A DNA stretch of 64,000 bases from positions 99,853,515 through 99,917,514 of the forward strand of contig OX424555.1 of the NCBI GenBank assembly GCA_949152475.1. The letters run 5' to 3'. Shown one piece after another: positions 1-13,000 of this stretch. Each line of letters starts with the position of its first letter. The stretch's first letter is position 1. Made by a program: the position numbers and the translations under genes. The stretch is from Terebella lapidaria (Eukaryota; Annelida; Polychaeta; Terebellida; Terebellidae). The notes below the pieces were generated by a model. That model was not told the origin of the DNA, ran no database searches, and saw only the letters and a list, made by a program, of their open reading frames with translations.

Positions 1-3000
1 CCTGAATGCCTGGACGACCCCGTGGTTTGTCACTACCTCTGTCCTGATTGCTTGGACGACCCCGTGGTTTGTCACTAGCTCTGTCCTGATTGCTTGGACG
101 ACGCCGTGGTTTGTCACTAGCTCTGTCCTGATTGCCTGGACGACGCCGTGGTTTGTCACTACCTCTGTCCTGATTGCCTGGACGACGCCGTGGTTTGTCA
201 CTACCTCTGCCCTCATTGCCTGGACGACACCGTGGTTTGTCACTAGCTCTGTCCTGATTGCTTGGAAGACGCCGTGGTTTATCACTACCTCTGTCCTGAT
301 TGCTTGGACGACGCCGTGGTTTGTCACTACCTCTGTCCTGATTGCCTGGACGACGCCGTGGTTTGTCACTACCTCTGCCCTCATTGCCTGGACGACACCG
401 TGGTTTGTCATTACCTCTGTCCTGATTGCTTGGACGCCGCCGTGGTTTGTCACTACCTCTGTCCTGATTGCTTGGACGCCGCCGTGGTTTGTCACTAGCT
501 CTGCCCTGATTGCTTGGACGACGCCGTGGTTTGTCACTACCTCTGTCCTGATTGCTTGGACGACGCCGTGGTTTGTCACTACCTCTGTCCTGATTGCTTG
601 GACGCCGCCGTGGTTTGTCACTACCTCTGTCCTGATTGCTTGGACGCCGCCGTGGTTTGTCACTAGCTATGTCCTCATTGCCTGGACGACCCCGTGGTTT
701 GTCACTACCTCTGTCCTGATTGCTTGGACGCCGCCGTGGTTTGTCACTAGCTCTGCCCTGATTGCTTGGACGCCGCCGTGGTTTGTCACTACCTCTGTCC
801 TGATTGCCTGGACGACGCCGTGGTTTGTCACTACCTCTGCCCTCATTGCCTGGACGACCCCATGGTTTGTCACTAGCTCTGCCCTGATTGCTTGGACGCT
901 GCCGTGGTTTGTCACGAGCTTTGCCCTCATTGCCTGGACGACCCCGTGGTTTGTCACCAGCTCTGTCCTGATTGCCTGGACGACACCGTGGTTTGTCACT
1001 ACCTCTGTCCTGATTGCTTGGACGCCGCCGTGGTTTGTCACTAGCTTTGCCCTGATTGCCTGGACGACGCCGTGGTTTGTCACTAGCTCTGTCCTGATTG
1101 CCTGGACGACGCCGTGGTTTGTCACTAGCTCTGTCCTGATTGCCTGGACGACACCGTGGTTTGTCACTAGCTCTGTCCTGATTGCCTGGACGACACCGTG
1201 GTTTGTCACTAGCTCTGTCCTGATTGCCTGGACGACACCGTGGTTTGTCACTACCTCTGTCCTGATTGCCTGGACGCCGCCGTGGTTTGTCACTAGCTTT
1301 GTCCTGATTGCCTCGACGACGCTGTGGTTTGTCACTAGCTCTGTCCTGATTGCCTGGACGACCCCGTGGTTTGTCACTACCTCTGTCCTGATTGCCTGGA
1401 CGACACCGTGGTTTGTCACTACCTCTGTCCTGATTGCTTGGACGCCGCCGTGGTTTGTCACTAGCTCTGCCCTGATTGCCTGGACGACCCCGTGGTTTGT
1501 CCCTAGCTCTGCCCTCATTGCCTGGACGACCCCGTGGTTTGTCACTAGCTCTGCCCTGATTGCCTGGACGACCCCGTGGTTTGTCCCTAGCTCTGCCCTC
1601 ATTGCCTGGACGACCCCGTGGTTTGTCCCTAGCTCTGTCCTGATTGCCTGGACGACCCCGTGGTTTGTCCCTAGCTCTGCCCTCATTGCCTGGACGACCC
1701 CGTGGTTTGTCACTAGCTCTGTCCTGATTGCTTGGACGCCGCCGTGGTTTGTCCCTAGCTCTGTCCTGATTGCCTGGACGACACCGTGGTTTGTCCCTAG
1801 CTCTGTCCTGATTGCCTGGACGACCCCGTGGTTTGTCCCTAGCTCTGCCCTCATTGCCTGGACGACCCCGTGGTTTGTCACTAGCTCTGTCCTGATTGCT
1901 TGGACGCCGCCGTGGTTTGTCCCTAGCTCTGTCCTGATTGCCTGGACGACCCCGTGGTTTGTCCCTAGCTCTGCCCTCATTGCCTGGACGACCCCGTGGT
2001 TTGTCACTAGCTCTGTCCTGATTGCCTGTACGACACCGTGGTTTGTCACTAGCTCTGTCCTGATTGCCTGGACGACCCCGTGGTTTGTCACTAGCTCTGT
2101 CCTGATTGCCTGGACGACACCGTGGTTTGTCACTAGCTCTGTCCTGATTGCCTGGACGACCCCGTGGTTTGTCACTAGCTCTGTCCTGATTGCCTGGACG
2201 ACACCGTGGTTTGTCACTAGCTCTGTCCTGATTGCCTGGACGACACCGTGGTTTGTCACTAGCTATGCCCTCATTGCCTGGACGACACTGTGGTTTGTCC
2301 CTAGCTCTGTCCTGATTGCCTGGACGACCCTGTGGTTTGTCCCTAGCTCTGTCTTGATTGCCTGGACGACACCGTGGTTTGTCACTAGCTCTGTCTTGAT
2401 TGCCTGGACGACGTCGTGGTTTGTCACTAGCTCTGTCCTGATTGCCTGGACGACGTCGTGGTTTGTCCCTAGCTCTGTCCTGATTGCCTGGACGCCGCCG
2501 TGGTGTGTCACTAGCTCTGTCCTGATTGCCTGGACGATGCCGTGGTTTGTCACTAGCTCTGTTCTGATTGCCTGGACGACGTCGTGGTTTGTCCCTAGCT
2601 CTGTCCTGATTGCCTGGACGACCCCGTTGTTTGTCCCTAGCTCTGCCCTGATTGCTTGGACGACACTGTTGTTTCTCCTTAGCTCTGTCCTGATTGCCTC
2701 GACGACGCCGTGGTTTGCCCCTAGCTCTGCCCTGATTGCCTGGACGACGCCGTGGTTTGTTACTAGCTCTGTCCTGATTGCCTGGACGACGCCACGGTTT
2801 GTCACTAGTTCTGTCCTGATTGCTTGGACGACACTGTTTTTTCTCCTTAGCTCTGTCCTGATTGCCTGGACGACACTGTTGTTTCTCTTTAGCTCTGTCC
2901 TGATTGCCTGGACGACCCCGTGGTTTGTCCCTACCTCTGTTCTGATTGCCTGGACGACCCCGTGGCTTGTCCCTAGCTCTGCCCTGATTGCCTGGACGAC

Positions 3001-6000
3001 GCCGTGGTTTGTCACTACCTCTGTCCTGATTGCCTGGACGACGCCGTGGTTTGTCACTACCTCTGCCCTCATTGCCTGGACGACACCGTGGTTTGTCACT
3101 AGCTCTGTCCTGATTGCTTGGACGACGCCGTGGTTTGTCACTACCTCTGTCCTGATTGCTTGGACGACGCCGTGGTTTGTCACTACCTCTGTCCTGATTG
3201 CCTGGACGACGCCGTGGTTTGTCACTACCTCTGCCCTCATTGCCTGGACGACACCGTGGTTTGTCACTACCTCTGTCCTGATTGCTTGGACGCCGCCGTG
3301 GTTTGTCACTAGCTCTGCCCTGATTGCTTGGACGACGCCGTGGTTTGTCACTACCTCTGTCCTGATTGCTTGGACGACGCCGTGGTTTGTCACTACCTCT
3401 GTCCTGATTGCTTGGACGCCGCCGTGGTTTGTCACTACCTCTGTCCTGATTGCTTGGACGCCGCCGTGGTTTGTCACTAGCTATGCCCTCATTGCCTGGA
3501 CGACCCCGTGGTTTGTCACTACCTCTGTCCTGATTGCTTGGACGCCGCCGTGGTTTGTCACTAGCTCTGCCCTGATTGCTTGGACGCCGCCGTGGTTTGT
3601 CACTAGCTCTGTCCTGATTGCTTGGACGCCGCCGTGGTTTGTCACTAGCTCTGCCCTGATTGCTTGGACGCCGCCGTGGTTTGTAACTAGCTTTGCCCTG
3701 ATTGCCTGGACGACCCCGTGGTTTGTCACTAGCTCTGTCCTGATTGCCTGGACGACCCCGTGGTTTGTCACTAGCTCTGTCCTGATTGCTTGGACGCCGC
3801 CGTGGTTTGTCACTAGCTTTGCCCTGATTGCCTGGACGACGCCGTGGTTTGTCACTAGCTCTGTCCTGATTGCCTGGACGACGCCGTGGTTTGTCACTAG
3901 CTCTGTCCTGATTGCCTGGACGACACCGTGGTTTGTCACTAGCTCTGTCCTGATTGCCTGGACGACACCGTGGTTTGTCACTAGCTCTGTCCTGATTGCC
4001 TGGACGACACCGTGGTTTGTCACTACCTCTGTCCTGATTGCCTGGACGCCGCCGTGGTTTGTCACTAGCTTTGTCCTGATTGCCTCGACGACGCTGTGGT
4101 TTGTCACTAGCTCTGTCCTGATTGCCTGGACGACCCCGTGGTTTGTCACTACCTCTGTCCTGATTGCCTGGAAGACACCGTGGTTTGTCACTACCTCTGT
4201 CCTGATTGCTTGGACGCCGCCGTGGTTTGTCACTAGCTCTGTCCTGATTGCCTGGACGACACCGTGGTTTGCCCCTAGCTCTGTCCTCATTGCCTGGACG
4301 ACCCCGTGGTTTGTCACTACCTCTGTCCTGATTGCTTGGACGCCGCCGTGGTTTGTCACTAGCTCTGCCCTGATTGCCTGGACGACCCCGTGGTTTGTCC
4401 CTAGCTCTGCCCTCATTGCCTGGACGACCCCGTGGTTTGTCACTAGCTCTACCCTGATTGCCTGGACGACCCCGTGGTTTGTCCCTAGCTCTGCCCTCAT
4501 TGCCTGGACGACCCCGTGGTTTGTCCCTAGCTCTGTCCTGATTGCCTGGACGACCCCGTGGTTTGTCCCTAGCTCTGCCCTCATTGCCTGGACGACCCCG
4601 TGGTTTGTCACTAGCTCTGTCCTGATTGCTTGGACGCCGCCGTGGTTTGTCCCTAGCTCTGTCCTGATTGCCTGGACGACCCCGTGGTTTGTCCCTAGCT
4701 CTGCCCTCATTGCCTGGACGACCCCGTGGTTTGTCACTAGCTCTGTCCTGATTGCTTGGACGCCGCCGTGGTTTGTCCCTAGCTCTGTCCTGATTGCCTG
4801 GACGACCCCGTGGTTTGTCCCTAGCTCTGCCCTCATTGCCTGGACGACCCCGTGGTTTGTCACTAGCTCTGTCCTGATTGCCTGTACGACACCGTGGTTT
4901 GTCACTAGCTCTGTCCTGATTGCCTGGACGACCCCGTGGTTTGTCACTAGCTCTGTCCTGATTGCCTGGACGACACCGTGGTTTGTCACTAGCTCTGTCC
5001 TGATTGCCTGGACGACCCCGTGGTTTGTCACTAGCTCTGTCCTGATTGCCTGGACGACACCGTGGTTTGTCACTAGCTCTGTCCTGATTGCCTGGACGAC
5101 CCCGTGGTTTGTCACTAGCTCTGTCCTGATTGCCTGGACGACACCGTGGTTTGTCACTAGCTCTGTCCTGATTGCCTGGACGACACCGTGGTTTGTCACT
5201 AGCTATGCCCTCATTGCCTGGACGACACTGTGGTTTGTCCCTAGCTCTGTCCTGATTGCCTGGACGACCCTGTGGTTTGTCCCTAGCTCTGTCTTGATTG
5301 CCTGGACGACACCGTGGTTTGTCACTAGCTCTGTCTTGATTGCCTGGACGACGTCGTGGTTTGTCACTAGCTCTGTCCTGATTGCCTGGACGACGTCGTG
5401 GTTTGTCCCTAGCTCTGTCCTGATTGCCTGGACGCCGCCGTGGTGTGTCACTAGCTCTGTCCTGATTGCCTGGACGATGCCGTGGTTTGTCACTAGCTCT
5501 GTACTGATTGCCTGGACGACGTCGTGGTTTGTCCCTAGCTCTGTCCTGATTGCCTGGACGACCCCGTTGTTTGTCCCTAGCTCTGCCCTGATTGCTTGGA
5601 CGACACTGTTGTTTCTCCTTAGCTCTGTCCTGATTGCCTCGACGACGCCGTGGTTTGCCCCTAGCTCTGCCCTGATTGCCTGGACGACGCCGTGGTTTGT
5701 CACTAGCTCTGTCCTGATTGCCTGGACGACGCCACGGTTTGTCACTAGTTCTGTCCTGATTGCTTGGACGACACTGTTTTTTCTCCTTAGCTCTGTCCTG
5801 ATTGCCTGGACGACACTGTTGTTTCTCTTTAGCTCTGTCCTGATTGCCTGGACGACCCCGTGGTTTGTCCCTACCTCTGTTCTGATTGCCTGGACGACCC
5901 CGTGGCTTGTCCCTAGCTCTGCCCTGATTGCCTGGACGACGCCGTGGTTTGTCCCTAGCTCTGCCCTGATTGCCTGGACGACGCCGTGGTTTGTCCCTAC

Positions 6001-7620
6001 CTCTGTTCTGATTGCCTGGACGACCCCGTGGCTTGTCCCTAGCTCTGCCCTGATTGCCTGGACGACCCCGCGGTTTGTCCCTACCTCTGTCCTGATTGCC
6101 TGGACGACCCCGCGGTTTGTCCCTACCTCTGTCCTGACTGCTTGGATGAGGCCGTGGTTTGTCCCTAGTTCTGTCCTGATTGCCTGGACGACGCCGTGGT
6201 TTGTCCCTACCTCTGTCCTGATTGCCTGGACAACCCCGCGGTTTGTCACTATCTCTGCCCTGATTGCCTGGCCGATGCCATGGTTTGTCCCTAGCTCTGT
6301 CCTGATTGCCTGGACGTCATGGTTTGTCCCTACCTCTGTCCTGATTGCCTGGACAACCCCGTGGTTTGTCCCTAGCTCTGTCCTGATTGCCTGGACGACG
6401 CTGTGGTTTGTCATTAGCTCTGTCCTCATTGCCTGGACGACGCCACGGTTTGTCACTAGCTCTGTCCTGATTGCCTGGACGACGCCGCGGTTTGTCCCTA
6501 CCTCTGCCCTGATTGCGTGGACGACGCCATGATTTGTCCCTCGCTCTGTCCTGAATGCCTGGACGACCCCGCGGTTTGTCACTAGCTCTGTCCTGACTGT
6601 CTGGACGACGCCGCGGTTTGTCACTAGCTCTGTCCTGATTGCCTGGACGACGCCACGGTTTGTCACTAGCTCTGTCCTGATTGCCTGGACGACGCTGTGG
6701 TTTGTCCATACCTCTGCCCTGATTGTCTGGACGACGCCGCGGTTTGTCCCTAGCTCTGTCCTGATTGCCTGGACAATGCCGTGGTTTGTCCCTACCTCTG
6801 TCCTGATTGCCTGGACGCCGCCGCGGTTTGTGTCTACCTCTGCCCTGATTGTCTGGACGACGCTGCGGTTTGTCCCTAGCTCTGTCCTGATTGCCTGGAC
6901 AATGCCGTGGTTTGTCCCTACCTCTGTCCTGATTGCCTGGACGCCGCCGCGGTTTGTGTCTACCTCTGCCCTGATTGTCTGGACGACGCTGCGGTTTGTC
7001 CCTAGCTCTGTCCTGATTGCCTGGACAATGCCGTGGTTTGTCCCTACCTCTGTCCTGATTGCCTGGACGACGCCATGGTTTGTCCCTACCTCTGCCCTGA
7101 TTGTCTGGACGACGCCGCGGTTTGTCCCTAGCTCTGTCCTGATTGCCTGGACAATGCCGTGGTTTGTCCCTACCTCTGTCCTGATTGCCTGGACGACGCT
7201 GCGGTTTGTCCCTAGCTCTGCCCTGATTGCCTGGACGACGCCATGATTTGTCCCTAGCTCTGTCCTGATTGCCTGGACGACCCCGAGGTTTGTCCCTAGC
7301 TCTGCCCTGATTGCATGGACGCCGCCGTGGTTTGTCCCTAGCTCTGTGCTGATTGCCTGGACGATGCCGTTGTTTGTCCCTACCTCTGCCCTGATTGCCT
7401 GGACGACGCCGCGGTTTGTCCCTAGCTCTGTACTGATTGCCTGGACGACGCCATGGTTTGTCACAAGCTCTGTCCTGATTGCCTGGACGACCCCGTGGTT
7501 TGTCCCTAGCTCTGTCCTGATTGCCTGGACGACGCTGTGGTTTGTCACTACCTCTGTCCTGATTGCCTGGACGATGCCATGGTTTGTCCCTAGCTCTGCC
7601 GATTGCCTGGACGACGCAGT
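1..7620. repeat. 42-bp satellite/minisatellite array (~180 copies)
   Basis: A 42-bp unit (core motifs CCTGATTGCCTGGACGAC and GTGGTTTGTC) repeats head to tail with few length changes from the window start to about 7620, where it stops at unique AT-rich DNA. Because 42 is a multiple of 3 and most units lack stops in several frames, very long open frames appear on both strands, each a 14-residue repeat (for example TNHGVVQAIRTELV on minus). I read these as by-products of the unit length, not genes: there is no consistent start, no non-repeat domain, and both strands are open at once. Units in the last 1.6 kb are more divergent. The left end lies outside the window. Confidence 0.95.
130..5940. 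repeat. 2.9-kb tandem duplication inside the 42-bp array
   Basis: Variant units recur in the same order in two abutting blocks, about 130-2985 and 2986-5940. Matching landmarks: the unit at 215 matches 3071 (offset 2856), 667 matches 3481 (2814), 1309 matches 4081 (2772), 2021 matches 4877 (2856) and 2341 matches 5281 (2940). All offsets are multiples of 42 (66-70 units), so the two copies have since gained or lost whole units. From about 2300 to 2985 the copies are almost base-identical, which implies a recent unequal crossover or amplification. Confidence 0.85.
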
Positions 7621-8115
7621 GTAAAACAACTATAACACCTGTCATGATTTTGTCCAGTTTACACATTTCAGGTCAGACGTCACGTTTGGATTTACAACTC
7701 AAGGTCGTTCGAGGTCAACCTCAGTCACCAAAATATGCACCATATGCAATCGGATCCTAACCTGTGTGTGCAAGTGTTTAGCCCCAGAAGCTAATTGACA
7801 CTTTTCGTATCAGATGTAAAATTGAGATTTAGCACTCAAGGTCACTTGAGGTCAACCTCAGTCACCAAAAGATGCACCATATACGACTTCCTACATGCTA
7901 ATATAAACATAAGCTCCATCTTCAAGCATTTTGTCTGCAGAGGCAAATTTACACATCAGGTCAGCGTGAACTTGAGATATAGCCTTCAATGTCATCCGAG
8001 ATCAACCTCAAGGTTACCAAAAGATGCACCATTTGTATTCATATAAGCTTTAAAACAAACCTAAGCCCTGTGTTTCGAGTGCTTCTTATGGCAATTTGTG
8101 TTTACAATATGTGTA
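7621..8115. repeat. Degenerate ~120-bp repeats with AAGGTCA motifs; no gene
   Basis: After the satellite ends, three diverged copies of a roughly 120-bp segment (about 7670-8045) share the phrases 'CTCAAGGTC', 'GAGGTCAACCTCA' and 'CCAAAAGATGCACCAT'. They resemble material in the family X elements further along. The short open frames here follow the repeat and show no protein similarity I recognise. Confidence 0.5.
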
Positions 8116-8380
8116 CAGTGGTCCCCCTCAGATAAGAGTCTTAACTTCCAGATAATTAACTTAACTTAATTGAATCGAAAGTTAATGATTAAGTTAATTT
8201 AATCGCCCCATGTCTGGATAAGACCCCCCTCAATAGAGACTTACCTCTCTGTAAAGACCTTTTCGTGTGGCGCTAGGATAATGGTAACATGTAAATGAAC
8301 CCCTCTAATAAGACATCCCCTTAGATTTAAGACCTTAATTTTGTGGCAGAAGGGTGCGTCTTATCTGAGGGGGACCACTG
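8116..8380. mobile_element. TA-flanked MITE with CAGTGGTCC termini (mariner/pogo-type)
   Basis: A 265-bp element with terminal inverted repeats of about 22 bp: left CAGTGGTCCCCCTCAGATAA, right its reverse complement. It is flanked by TA on both sides (8114-8115 and 8381-8382), the target duplication of Tc1/mariner/pogo transposons. It has no coding capacity, so it is a non-autonomous MITE. A relative with the same CAGTGGTCCC start lies at 55979-56155. Superfamily assignment rests on the TA duplication and terminus only. Confidence 0.7.
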
Positions 8381-8490
8381 TACATTTGTGTATGCACTCA
8401 CTTTGTATGCAATATATCCAATGTCAAGGACACTGGCATCATGTCTCGCAACAGAAATTTCAAAACTGATGAGATAGTTTTCGAAAAAAA

Positions 8491-9521
8491 TTAGCCCAAA
8501 GGCTAAGATAGATTACCAGACAATTTTGGTTTGGCCATGGCAGCATAGGCAGGTAACAGACCTTGAGATATACCAATCAAGGTTTGCAGTGTGAACATAT
8601 GACCTTGGAATTTACCAATCAAGGTCATCTGTGTGAACTTCGATACTATACGTTCATAATACAAAGATATATCTGGGTGGAATCGTTTAGGCTGCTCAGG
8701 TCAATTTACACATTCCGAGTCAGACATTTGGCACTCAAGGTCATCTGACGTCAAGTTCAAGGTCATCATTAGTTGTGCCATATATGTCTTCCTATATGTT
8801 CATAATGCAAACATGAGCTCTATCTGCAAGCATTTCATCTATAGAGGCAAATCTGGGCATGTTTTGACCCAAAATGGCTGTTTTGACCTTTCAAGGTCAT
8901 CGAAGGTCAAATTCAAGGTCACCACACAAGTCGCCATATATGACTTCCCATTTGAAAGTGCCAATTTCTAAGCTGTATCTTCAAGCGTTCAATGAGTACA
9001 GTCCTGACAGCTCCCATTATGAAGGAAAAAAGTGCGAAAATTTTCCAAAATTTTTTTCAAAGGGTGAAAAAATTTTTTGCCCTAGAAATGGCCCAAATGG
9101 ATAGTAATGCGATTTGGGGCGAATTTTTTTTTTTTTTCAAAAATTCAAAATGGCCACCACACGAAGACTGGCGAATTCAAGGCCAACCAAACCTATACAT
9201 ATCACCGAGGTATATGTGGGGAATCTTTTGAAACCAAAAACTCAAAACTGATCAGACAGTTTTTGAGAAACAAAATGGCCATCAAAGTCCAAAATTGAGT
9301 GTTTTTCGACAAAAACAGCCGCCATTTTGAAAAAAATGCGAAAATCAAAAAACAAAAAAGTACCTCCTTCTCAAAATATTTTGAGGCATTTTTGTGCAAA
9401 ATTTCAGAAAGATTCGATTGTAAACTTTAAAGATAAAAATGTTAATGCCGGACGGACAGACGGACGGACGCCGGACGCAACGCCATGTCAATAGGTTATC
9501 GGATCAAAGGTCCGGTAACCT
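8491..9521 (+). mobile_element. Family X hairpin-ended repeat element, copy A
   Basis: Starts with TTAGCCC...GGCTAA followed by a GRTTACC motif, and ends with GGTCCGGTAACCT, the signature found at both ends of the longer copies at 18398 and 20685. The 5' end is preceded by AAAA and the 3' end is followed by AAAA. The interior has repeated 'AAGGTCA' phrases, a segment that reads like 'AAAATGGCNGCCATTTT' on both strands, and a GAC/GGAC-rich stretch (9450-9480) before the 3' hairpin. It encodes no recognisable protein and lacks the 134-bp array of copies C and D. Confidence 0.65.
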
Positions 9522-10036
9522 AAAAAGGGCCAAAAACTTAATTTTGGGCTTTTTTGAGGCTAGATATTGTCAAGGACCCCAATTAGCATGTTTTGAAACA
9601 AGTCTCAAAACTTATTGCATAGTTTCTGAGAAAACAGCCAAAAACTCAATTTTGGGCCATTTTGAACCTATATATTGGGCCTTTAGAACGATTCAAGACA
9701 TTCCATCTTCATACACATCAAAGACTCTTGTCAGCATGCTTTTAAACAACACGAGGTCTCACGGCACCATTGAGTACTCCGTTGTAAAAGTTCAAATAGT
9801 AGCGATGTTGAATTTCCAAACTTGCTGAAAAAAAAGAGCAAAATTTTGTTTCAAAGGAGAATTTTTTTTTATATTTTTGGCTGCAAGGGGCTCGAAACGA
9901 ATAGTCATTGTCAGTCTCATATTTTCGCATGTGTGGAATAAAATGCAGGCCACAGGCCAATCAGGTGTTCAATCAGTTATTAAATGAATGATGACTTGAG
10001 AATATTCAAATTTTATTTACAATGCACAACAAAGAG
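9522..10036. other. AT-rich spacer, no gene recognised
   Basis: This is probably the continuation of a repeat interrupted by copy A, since phrases such as 'TTTTGGGC' and 'TTTTGAAACAAGTCTCAAAACT' recur elsewhere in family X. No convincing open frame, RNA gene or promoter was seen. The last ~50 bp form the 3' flank of the ppan gene; an AATAAA-like polyadenylation signal is not obvious. Confidence 0.4.
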
Positions 10037-13000
10037 TCATCCCTTCATTTTGCGTGGATGGTTTCCTGTGTTTTGTTTGACCATTTTCTTTCGTTTCTGT
10101 TGAAGCTTTTTTGATTTTCGCCTTTTGATTCTATCTATTTCCGTCAGTGTAGTCCTTTTCTTGCTAGATTTTCCTTTATCATGCGTTTTACTGGAATCAG
10201 TTTTTGGTTTTTTGTGGTGTTGTCTGTCCCCCGAAAACTTCCGTTTCTGAGCCTTCGATCGTTGTGGGAACAAATCTGAAAACATCATTAAAATAATATT
10301 GGACAGCAATACTGGACAGAGTCGGACATAAAAACACCACACAATTATCAGACACTTCATCCAAGGCAAGGTCCATATTGATGATAACAGACTGATGATA
10401 TCTCGTGATAGAGATGAGACTGAGGCCCAGCACTGACCTGGATCGGGATCCTCCCCGACCTCTGCTCGGTAATACGCTGCATTGTCTTCCTCCGAGTCAT
10501 CATCTGCAGCACCACGACTCTCAGCGGGACCTAATGACACAAACACCACATGATACAAACACCACATGACACAAACACATGACAAACATCACATGACACA
10601 AATGTCACATGACACAAACATAACATGACACATACACCACATGACACAAACATAACATGACACAAACACCATATGACACAAACATCGCACGACACAAACA
10701 CCACATGACACAAACACCACATGACACAAACACCACATGATACAAACACCACATGACACAAACACATGACAAACACCACATGACACAAACACCACATGAC
10801 ACAAACACATGACAAACATCACATGACACAAACGCCACATGACACAAACACATGACAAACATCACATGACACAAATGCCACATGACACAAACACCACATG
10901 ACACAAACATCACACAAACGCCACATGACACAAACACCATATGACACAAACACCACATGGCACAAACACCACATGATACAAACACCACATGACACAAACA
11001 CATGACAAACATAACATGACACAAACGCCACATGACACAAACACCACACAACACAAACACCACATGACACAAACACCACATGACACAAACATCACACTGC
11101 TCAAATGCTCTGGTCTAATGTACAGGCTTTGACACTGATCTGTGTGAACTTTGAACCTGACCTGTCACATTGGAATCAACCTCCTCATACTCCTGTGGTT
11201 CATCAACAGCTTTCATCCCGGCCAGACAACGCTGTCGCTGCTCTTCCTTGCGCTCTTCCTTCCTGCGAACATTCTCCTGCTGCTGATGTTTCCGGCTCTC
11301 ACGTAGTTTCCTGAGGCAAGCATATACAAAGCATGAACATGACTTCACAAAGAATATAGTGTAATGATGACCAAATGTGAAGAGCTTTCAGTGAGCAGGT
11401 TACTTCTTCTGTCGCCTGCGGGAGGCGAGCGCAGCTTTCTCCTCGGGGCTTTTGGTAACCAGACTGTGATAGAGGACTTCACCCTCACACAGTCCTTCCT
11501 CGATCTTAACCAGCTCCAGACATAGTCTTGGCCCGATCTCAGTCAGTCTGAATCAGTCACTCCACACTCAGTGTCCATTCGCTGTCAGTAACAGCAATCT
11601 AAGCAAAATAATCTCAGCATTCACTTGGACATAACAGTTACCTAATGGCACTTTTGGCGGCCTTCATGTTGCCTCTGGAGCTGAGAGATTGGGGGAGAAC
11701 TACCTCAGTGTCGGCACCATCTAATTCTGCTTCACTTTCTGACAAATCTCCAGCTCTGTAAACAACAAAATACCAGGTTGTTCATCAGTTTATAAAGTTT
11801 GTATGTAGTTATCAAATACATATATCGAAATGATGACTAAGTAGCCATATAAACTTCAAAAGTATATTGCAGTTTGTGAAACAAATATGCAATTCACTAG
11901 ATATAATGCAACCACACAGCAAGATTGCAGAGCTATCTGTTAGAGAATTCTCTCACTGACTTCAGCATGTATTCACTGATCTGAGCATGTATTTACTGGC
12001 CTAAACATGTATTCACTATTCATTGGTCTCAGCATGTTTTCGCTGACCTAAGTATGTATTTGCTGACCAAAGTATGTATTCACTGACCAATACTATCTAA
12101 GTATGTATTCACTGACCATTGCTGACCAAAGTATGTATTCACTGACCAATGCTGACCTAAGTATGTATTCACTGACCAATGCTGACATAAGCATGTATTC
12201 ACTGACCTGAGCACGCATTCGCTTACCTTAACATGTATTTGCTTACTTGAGCATGTATCCCCTGACCTGAGCATATATATTTACCAATCTGAGCATGTGT
12301 TCCCTGACCTGAGCATCATACCCTGACCTGAGCATGTTATTACCTAACCTGAGCATGTATACCCTGACCTGAGCATGTATCACCTAACCTGAGCATTATT
12401 CGCTGACCTGAGCATGTATTCGCTGATGTCCTCCAGCCGTCCCATGTCTGGGACTTGGGCTTTAACTAATTTCTTGACGCTGCGACTCATACCAACTGGG
12501 ACTGCCTTGATACTGCTGAAATACACAAATATAATTCCACATTAACTTTCAACAGCTGAGGGACATAAAAATGACTTGAAAATTGTGTTCTGCATTGAAG
12601 AATTCAATTTGAAATTAATATAACTTACTAATGGCGAAAATCCAAAGTATTGTTTTGCTGGTTGTAACTGAGTAAGACACATCGTCTGACATTGCTGAGA
12701 TTAATCTGAAATAAGGAGGAAAAAACAATATTACCGTACATTGTACTCGAGAAAAAAAAAGTTTGAGGAATGGTTGCAAGTGTTTTACATTTACCATGGA
12801 GTTCAACATTGTTCAATGAAATCATTCCGAGGTCGTGCATATTTATACAAGCATTGCAGATGTTTCAAGAAGCTGTGAATTATTCCGTATGACTGTGCTT
12901 ACCTTGTTGACATTGATGGAAGGGAACAGGTTCTGGAACATAGTCGTCATGAGTTTGAGGTGCATTCCGTGGCCGGAGAAGTTGTTCATGACAAGAAGTG

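Noticed and set aside
1-7620. CRISPR-like regular repeat array
   Set aside because: Units are directly adjacent with no variable spacers and no cas genes. The context is a spliced animal genome.
667-7629. Giant repeat-protein genes on both strands
   Set aside because: Length divisible by three keeps frames open on both strands simultaneously. There is no unique domain, promoter or splice structure.
10531-11104. Cys-rich secreted proteins (CVMWCLCHVVF type) on minus
   Set aside because: They are translations of the 16-bp intronic minisatellite in several frames, with no independent support.
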